Source: Nitrosotalea sp.
GTDB lineage: Archaea > Thermoproteota > Nitrososphaeria > Nitrososphaerales > Nitrosopumilaceae
Direction of reading: 5' to 3'
DNA: 8,236 nt
Assembly (NCBI GenBank): GCA_023252335.1
Contig: JAJPEA010000084.1
Location: 1-8,236 of the forward strand
Shown here: piece by piece, positions 5,084-8,236 of the stretch
How the letters are laid out: every line of letters begins with the position of its first letter
Numbering within the stretch: the first letter of the stretch is position 1
Program-made: the position numbers and the translations under genes
Notes under the pieces: generated by a model
What the model was told of the DNA's origin: nothing
The model's input: only the letters and a program-made list of their open reading frames with translations
The model's database searches: none

Positions 5084-5989
5084 ATGGTTAGTTGGAAACT
5101 GTGTGGTTGGTTTTTGTTTCTTTTATTGGTTGCATTTCCATTATTTTCTTCCATTGGCCTAGCATATGGTGAATACAAGGAAATGAGTATCAAGATAGTT
5201 GTACTGCCAAGCAAAGCTAGAGTTATAGAGGAAATTAATCCTAGGACAATTGTTTCTACCATTAATATTCAGGCAATTTCTCCAAAAATCTCTCACATAT
5301 TGGCAACTGATGAAAAAAACACTGTTCTTGTAACCTCTCAAAATCAAAATGTTATTCGAATAGATACGCTTGGCGCCTCTCATGTTATCCTTACATATGA
5401 TGCAGATATTGTAAACAATAACTCTGGTGTAACAACTATTGATTATAACAGCACTAATTTAGAATCCTCTGTTGTACTGCCTCCTGGATCTGACATTGTT
5501 TCTGTAAATAATATTCCAAATGATATCAAAAACGGTACAATAACAATGCCTATTGGGCATATGTTGATAAGCTATGTTGTAAGGACAGTAAATCAAAATA
5601 ATTTCATGGCAACAACTAATGGGACCAAATATCCTGTGGATGTAATCACTGCATCAAAGATAGAAAAATTTGGTTTTGATGTTTCTTCAAAAAGCCTTTC
5701 TATGAATATTGACAATCAGGCACCAGTTCTTGTAATTGTTCCAAAATCATTACTTGCAGGACCATACGCTGTCCAATTAAATGGAAAAATTATCCAGTCA
5801 AAAGAATATTATGAAAATTCTACTCATGCTTGGATAAGAATAGATCCTTTGGAAAGTGGTGTGATGAAAATTTCGAGCTCTTCTGCAACAATACCTGAAT
5901 TTTTCTCTCTGCCTGCATTTGTTCTTGTTGTTGCAATGATATGCGCAATGATGATAATCAGAAAAAAAACATTTCAATACCAGTTCTAG
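5084..5989 (+). CDS. Exported surface protein with PEF-type C-terminal sorting signal
   Basis: This encodes 301 residues from ATG 5084; a GTG directly in front at 5081 would add one residue, and TATA spacing fits either. The signal peptide is VSWKLCGWFLFLLLVAFPLFSS..., cleaved near LAYG|EYKE (about residue 29). The body is beta-rich with several NxS/T sequons (NNNSG, YNST, NGT, ENST). Residues about 195-268 match a module often seen just before thaumarchaeal C-terminal signals: VLVIVPKSLLAGPYAVQLNGK, then a strand-rich end. The C-terminus is a tripartite sorting signal: PEFF (271-274), a hydrophobic helix SLPAFVLVVAMICAMMII (275-292) and basic RKK. This resembles the PEFG-CTERM signal processed by thaumarchaeal archaeosortases, but Phe replaces the usual Gly. 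The protein is therefore probably cut near PEF and linked to a lipid or envelope component. Ligand or partner is unknown. If the signal is not processed, it is a simple C-terminal membrane anchor. Confidence 0.88.
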   Translation: MVSWKLCGWFLFLLLVAFPLFSSIGLAYGEYKEMSIKIVVLPSKARVIEEINPRTIVSTINIQAISPKISHILATDEKNTVLVTSQNQNVIRIDTLGASHVILTYDADIVNNNSGVTTIDYNSTNLESSVVLPPGSDIVSVNNIPNDIKNGTITMPIGHMLISYVVRTVNQNNFMATTNGTKYPVDVITASKIEKFGFDVSSKSLSMNIDNQAPVLVIVPKSLLAGPYAVQLNGKIIQSKEYYENSTHAWIRIDPLESGVMKISSSSATIPEFFSLPAFVLVVAMICAMMIIRKKTFQYQF

Positions 5990-5990
5990 G

Positions 5991-6020
5991 ATGGAACATT
6001 TTTCCAAACTAGTTTTATAG
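5991..6020 (+). promoter_or_regulatory. Promoter of the Ig-domain operon, with shared element copy 2
   Basis: ATGGAACATTTTTCCAAAC (5991-6009) is identical to the minus-strand reading of 232-250. It is followed after TAG by TTTTATAG (6013-6020), centred about 27 nt before the ATG at 6044. CCAAA ends 35 nt before the ATG. The element begins right after the upstream stop codon (5989), so it is not constrained by coding. A weak AAGGA (6035-6039) could add ribosome binding if a short leader is made. Confidence 0.65.
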
Positions 6021-6043
6021 AAAAAATCAGATTAAGGAAATCA

Positions 6044-7186
6044 ATGACAAGAAAATCAACAACGGTATTTTCAATCGCAATAATTGCGATGCTGCTAGTG
6101 TCACCCACGATGTTGAGTTCAAAATCCTCCACATCTGTGATGGCATTTGCAACAGACAATACTGACAACAATCAAAACCAGACATCAAATGAGATATACG
6201 TCAATGGAACATCACATGATGGAACAGTAGTTGTTCACCTAGCATCAACAACTCCAAAAGCTGGTGAATCACTACCTCTTGAAGTATACTTTACAGACTC
6301 CAACGAAACTGCAATTCGACATGTTCACTATTCGATGAACATCACACAAGATGGAAATCAGGTAGCATCTCTACCACATGTGTTTGTAAACCAAGGAATG
6401 ATTGAATACAACACTTTGCCACTAGGTTCTGCTAACCAAGTGGATATTCAAGTAACGATTCTTGGAATCGGACTGCCATATGATCAAAGTCATTGGACTG
6501 GTCCTATTGGTGACGTAATTGATCTTAAGATTGGAGATGTCCCACCTTCGCTAAACGTGTCTACAGACCAGACCTCCTATAACCATGGAGACACTGCAAC
6601 AGTTAGAGCAGAACTTCATGAATATGGACAGGGGCAAAACATTGCAATTACTGTGAAAAATCCAGTAGGTGATGTCATCGTATCAAGATCCATAGTTACA
6701 GATGGCAATGGTGTTGCTGAAGTATCATTCAAGATTCCTGACATCTATCAAGTTGGCACCTATGATGTTGCAGCTTCTGCAAATGCGGGAGGCATGGCAT
6801 ATCAAGACACTGCACAATTTTCTGTTGAGGCACAATCTGCACACTTTACAATTGTATCAGTGCAGGCAACAGATCAGAATGGTAACCCTGTAACATCATT
6901 TAGCAAAGATACTACTGGATTTGTCAAGGTGATAGTCTCTGCAGACTCTAATCAGACTGCCTTGATAACAGCAGATGTCTTTGATTCCAATTCTGTAAGT
7001 CTTGGAGTTGGCTCAGTCAAGACCAACATAGGTGCAGGAGAATCTCAAATGATTGTCTCAATATACATACCAAAGAATGCTGTAGTGGGAACCGCTAACG
7101 TATTTGCCAATGCATTTTCTGATTGGCCAAGTAACGGTGGAATACCACTCACATCAGAGGTATCAAGTTCTGTGGAGGTAAACTAA
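6044..7186 (+). CDS. Secreted protein with three Ig/MG2-like beta domains
   Basis: This encodes 380 residues. The signal peptide is MTRK plus the core TTVFSIAIIAMLLVSPTML, with cleavage near VMAFA|TDNT (about residue 36). An Asn-rich linker follows, then three beta-sandwich-type domains. Domain 1 (about 50-165) contains LASTTPKAGESLPLEVYFTD, HVHYSMNITQDG and VTILGIGLP, a pattern seen in thaumarchaeal exported proteins and loosely like YtkA-type domains. Domain 2 (about 167-263) is MG2-like: STDQTSYNHGDTATVRAEL, ITVKNPVGDVI, DGNGVAEVSFKIP and GTYDVAASA. Domain 3 (about 266-379) is another Ig-like module ending in SSSVEVN. There is no cysteine, catalytic motif, transmembrane helix or sorting signal after the signal peptide, so it is secreted or held by partners. 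The next gene starts 1 nt after its stop with a Shine-Dalgarno sequence inside this gene, so the two form an operon. Its function is probably structural or binding and is inferred from domains only. Confidence 0.9.
   Translation: MTRKSTTVFSIAIIAMLLVSPTMLSSKSSTSVMAFATDNTDNNQNQTSNEIYVNGTSHDGTVVVHLASTTPKAGESLPLEVYFTDSNETAIRHVHYSMNITQDGNQVASLPHVFVNQGMIEYNTLPLGSANQVDIQVTILGIGLPYDQSHWTGPIGDVIDLKIGDVPPSLNVSTDQTSYNHGDTATVRAELHEYGQGQNIAITVKNPVGDVIVSRSIVTDGNGVAEVSFKIPDIYQVGTYDVAASANAGGMAYQDTAQFSVEAQSAHFTIVSVQATDQNGNPVTSFSKDTTGFVKVIVSADSNQTALITADVFDSNSVSLGVGSVKTNIGAGESQMIVSIYIPKNAVVGTANVFANAFSDWPSNGGIPLTSEVSSSVEVN
7174..7179 (+). promoter_or_regulatory. Shine-Dalgarno site for the gene at 7188
   Basis: GGAGGT, a perfect match to the anti-Shine-Dalgarno core, lies within the last codons of the upstream gene, 8 nt before ATG 7188. 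It confirms this start and shows that the second gene of the operon is translated from a polycistronic mRNA, unlike the leaderless first genes in the window. Confidence 0.8.
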
Positions 7187-7187
7187 A

Positions 7188-7901
7188 ATGACACCTTCCA
7201 GACTTGCCCCAACTTTTTTTAGAAAGATTTCTGGTTATCAAATACTTAGTCTAGTCGCAATAACAATTATGATAATGGGCATACCTGAATCGTTTTCTGT
7301 TAATCAAATCACTTTGAGTACATCTACAAATTCGTATACACCCGGAGAAGTGATATCTGTAAAAGGTCAAGTAGAAAATTCTCCAAATCATCTTGTTGCA
7401 ATCGAAGTAAAAAATCCTAATGGCATTTCTATGATGATAAGAACGGTACAGACTACAAATGATGGCAACTTTATACTCTCATTCAAACTATCACCTACTG
7501 CACAATCTGGTGATTATGCCATTATAGCAGATTCCGAAGTAAATGGTTCGATGATGAAGACTGCAAAATCCATAACTTTCACAAGTGTAAATAAGAACAT
7601 TCTACCGCAAAATGCTCCAGTACAGACTACAATCAGCATTCCTAACTGGATCAAGAATAATGCCAATTGGTGGTCAACTGGAAAGATTTCAGATTCTGAT
7701 TTCAGGTTGGGAATTGGATACTTGATACAACATGCAATAATTGTAATTCCACAGGTTGCATCAAGTTCTATCTCATCTCCAAATATTCCATCATGGGTAA
7801 AAAGTGATGCTGGTTGGTGGTCAGAAGACCAAATATCTGATTCTGAATTTGTAGGAGCCTTACAATACCTTATTTCAAACGGAATCATAATTGTGCGATA
7901 G
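7188..7901 (+). CDS. Exported protein: MG2-like domain plus two W[IV]K-WW surface repeats
   Basis: This encodes 237 residues and is second in the operon with the gene at 6044. The N-terminal hydrophobic stretch (about 17-37, YQILSLVAITIMIMGIPESFS) follows a basic region (RLAPTFFRK); it is a signal peptide or possibly a retained signal anchor. Residues about 40-132 form an MG2-like domain closely parallel to domain 2 of the upstream protein: STNSYTPGEVISVKGQV, VAIEVKNPNG, NDGNFILSFKL and SGDYAIIA. Two C-terminal repeats follow at 151-188 (IPNWIKNNANWWSTGKISDSDF, then GIGYLIQHAIIVIP) and 200-237 (PSWVKSDAGWWSEDQISDSEF, then ALQYLISNGIIIV). These are the well-known repeats at the ends of many thaumarchaeal surface proteins, thought to act in envelope binding, although their ligand is not established here. 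The protein could tether its operon partner, which lacks such repeats, to the surface. That pairing is inference. Confidence 0.9.
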   Translation: MTPSRLAPTFFRKISGYQILSLVAITIMIMGIPESFSVNQITLSTSTNSYTPGEVISVKGQVENSPNHLVAIEVKNPNGISMMIRTVQTTNDGNFILSFKLSPTAQSGDYAIIADSEVNGSMMKTAKSITFTSVNKNILPQNAPVQTTISIPNWIKNNANWWSTGKISDSDFRLGIGYLIQHAIIVIPQVASSSISSPNIPSWVKSDAGWWSEDQISDSEFVGALQYLISNGIIIVR

Positions 7902-7914
7902 GATGTGAAAGGAG

Positions 7915-7989
7915 ATGGTTTCAAAACTATTGGGCTTTATTGGATTTGTAATCTTGGCACTTGGCATCTGGAGTCTTTCACTTTATTAG
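7915..7989 (+). CDS. Possible 24-residue single-helix membrane peptide
   Basis: A short frame encodes MVSK followed by the hydrophobic helix LLGFIGFVILALGIWSLSLY and a TAG stop. AAGGAG (7909-7914) lies directly before the ATG, which is closer than the usual Shine-Dalgarno spacing; in-frame TTG 7930 would give a more normal gap but a shorter peptide. The frame begins 13 nt after the stop of the gene at 7188, so it could be the third gene of that operon. The composition (Lys near the start, a Gly-x-x-Gly-like helix, aromatic end) is typical of real small membrane peptides rather than random translation. It is too short for homology judgement and the function is unknown. Confidence 0.45.
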   Translation: MVSKLLGFIGFVILALGIWSLSLY

Positions 7990-8236
7990 AATATTAGTGA
8001 AATCTGGGGCTAGAATCTGAAATTCAGTTTATTCATGTTTTAAAGTGAGGACTTGAACCAACTGAACAACCCCTCAAGGGCCCCTTTAACTCACTAAATA
8101 ATTCCCACAAATGACACCGAGTTGAACTCAATGATTGATGCATCCAAACAGTGTTAGGTGTGACATTGTCCAGCAGCTCCATCATGTATCTTGAGAGTTT
8201 TTTAAATCACAAAAAGCATACTTTAAAAAGTCTTTT
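7990..8236. other. 247-nt right-edge region without a convincing gene
   Basis: Several inverted repeats are visible: CTGAA-A-TTCAG (8017-8027), TTAAAG (8040-8045) with CTTTAA (8084-8089), CTTGA (8052-8056) with TCAAG (8074-8078), GAGTT-G-AACTC (8119-8129), GATGCATC (8137-8144) and ACTTT-AA-AAAGT (8220-8231). A 50-codon minus-strand frame (8033-8185) exists but has no signal peptide, recognisable domain or good promoter. T-rich stretches at 8028-8041 may end the upstream operon. A structured or regulatory RNA is possible but unproven. Confidence 0.4.

Noticed and set aside
7514..7924. Minus-strand 136-codon open frame
   Set aside because: It lies opposite the well-supported gene at 7188-7901, has no independent signals, and reflects codon bias on the other strand.
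8045..8064. tRNA T-arm-like sequence on the minus strand (GGTTCAAGTCC)
   Set aside because: The flanking bases do not form a 5-bp T stem, and no acceptor, D or anticodon arms fit upstream, so it is neither a tRNA nor a clean attachment-site remnant.
8033..8185. Minus-strand 50-codon frame starting with two ATGs at 8185
   Set aside because: It has no signal peptide, domain or Shine-Dalgarno sequence and no TATA box at the right spacing. Part of it overlaps the inverted-repeat patch, so it is more likely fortuitous.
1..8236. CRISPR array, insertion sequence, rRNA or defence system
   Set aside because: No spaced direct repeats, transposase motifs, terminal inverted repeats, rRNA-like sequence or nuclease motifs were seen. 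The only tandem repeat is the coding 30-bp array.

Overview
The window looks like a chromosomal segment of an ammonia-oxidising-type archaeon (Nitrososphaerota/Thaumarchaeota, most likely a low-GC group I.1a lineage). The supporting signs are AT-rich DNA, many exported proteins with archaeal-style signal peptides, a C-terminal PEF-type sorting signal, paired W[IV]K-x-x-A-x-WW surface repeats, a small winged-helix protein of a type common in this phylum, and TATA boxes about 24-28 nt upstream of many start codons, which implies leaderless mRNAs. The species assignment is inference. No gene here can be given a secure gene symbol.

Layout. At the left edge, a partial gene on the minus strand (1-200) encodes a small exported protein. 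It diverges from an exported four-cysteine protein (339-1061). Next is a two-gene operon in which both genes start with TTG: a cytoplasmic predicted winged-helix protein (1126-1734) and, after 3 nt, a signal-peptide/one-TM protein with InlB-like bacterial repeat modules outside and a helical tail inside (1738-2916). A secreted all-helical protein follows (3035-4480), built from about five modules of roughly 70 residues and ending in five 10-residue DNST repeats. A small winged-helix regulator (4738-5022) and a PEF-CTERM-like surface protein (5084-5989) come next. An operon of two exported proteins with Ig/MG2-like domains follows (6044-7186 and 7188-7901); the second ends in two WW-type surface repeats. 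A possible 24-residue membrane peptide (7915-7989) trails the operon. The last 247 nt hold no convincing gene but contain several inverted repeats.

Theme. Nearly everything is cell-envelope or secreted, interleaved with two DNA-binding-type proteins. The most notable signal is regulatory. A 15-19 nt element, GAACA(T/A)TTTTCCAAA, lies exactly 4 nt upstream of the TATA-like octamer of three separate promoters: the minus gene at 200, the gene at 339, and the operon at 6044. The copies at 200 and 6044 are identical over 19 nt. This suggests a small regulon of exported proteins under one unknown regulator. A second set of TTCGAA-type inverted repeats lies upstream of the helical secreted protein and of the small winged-helix gene.
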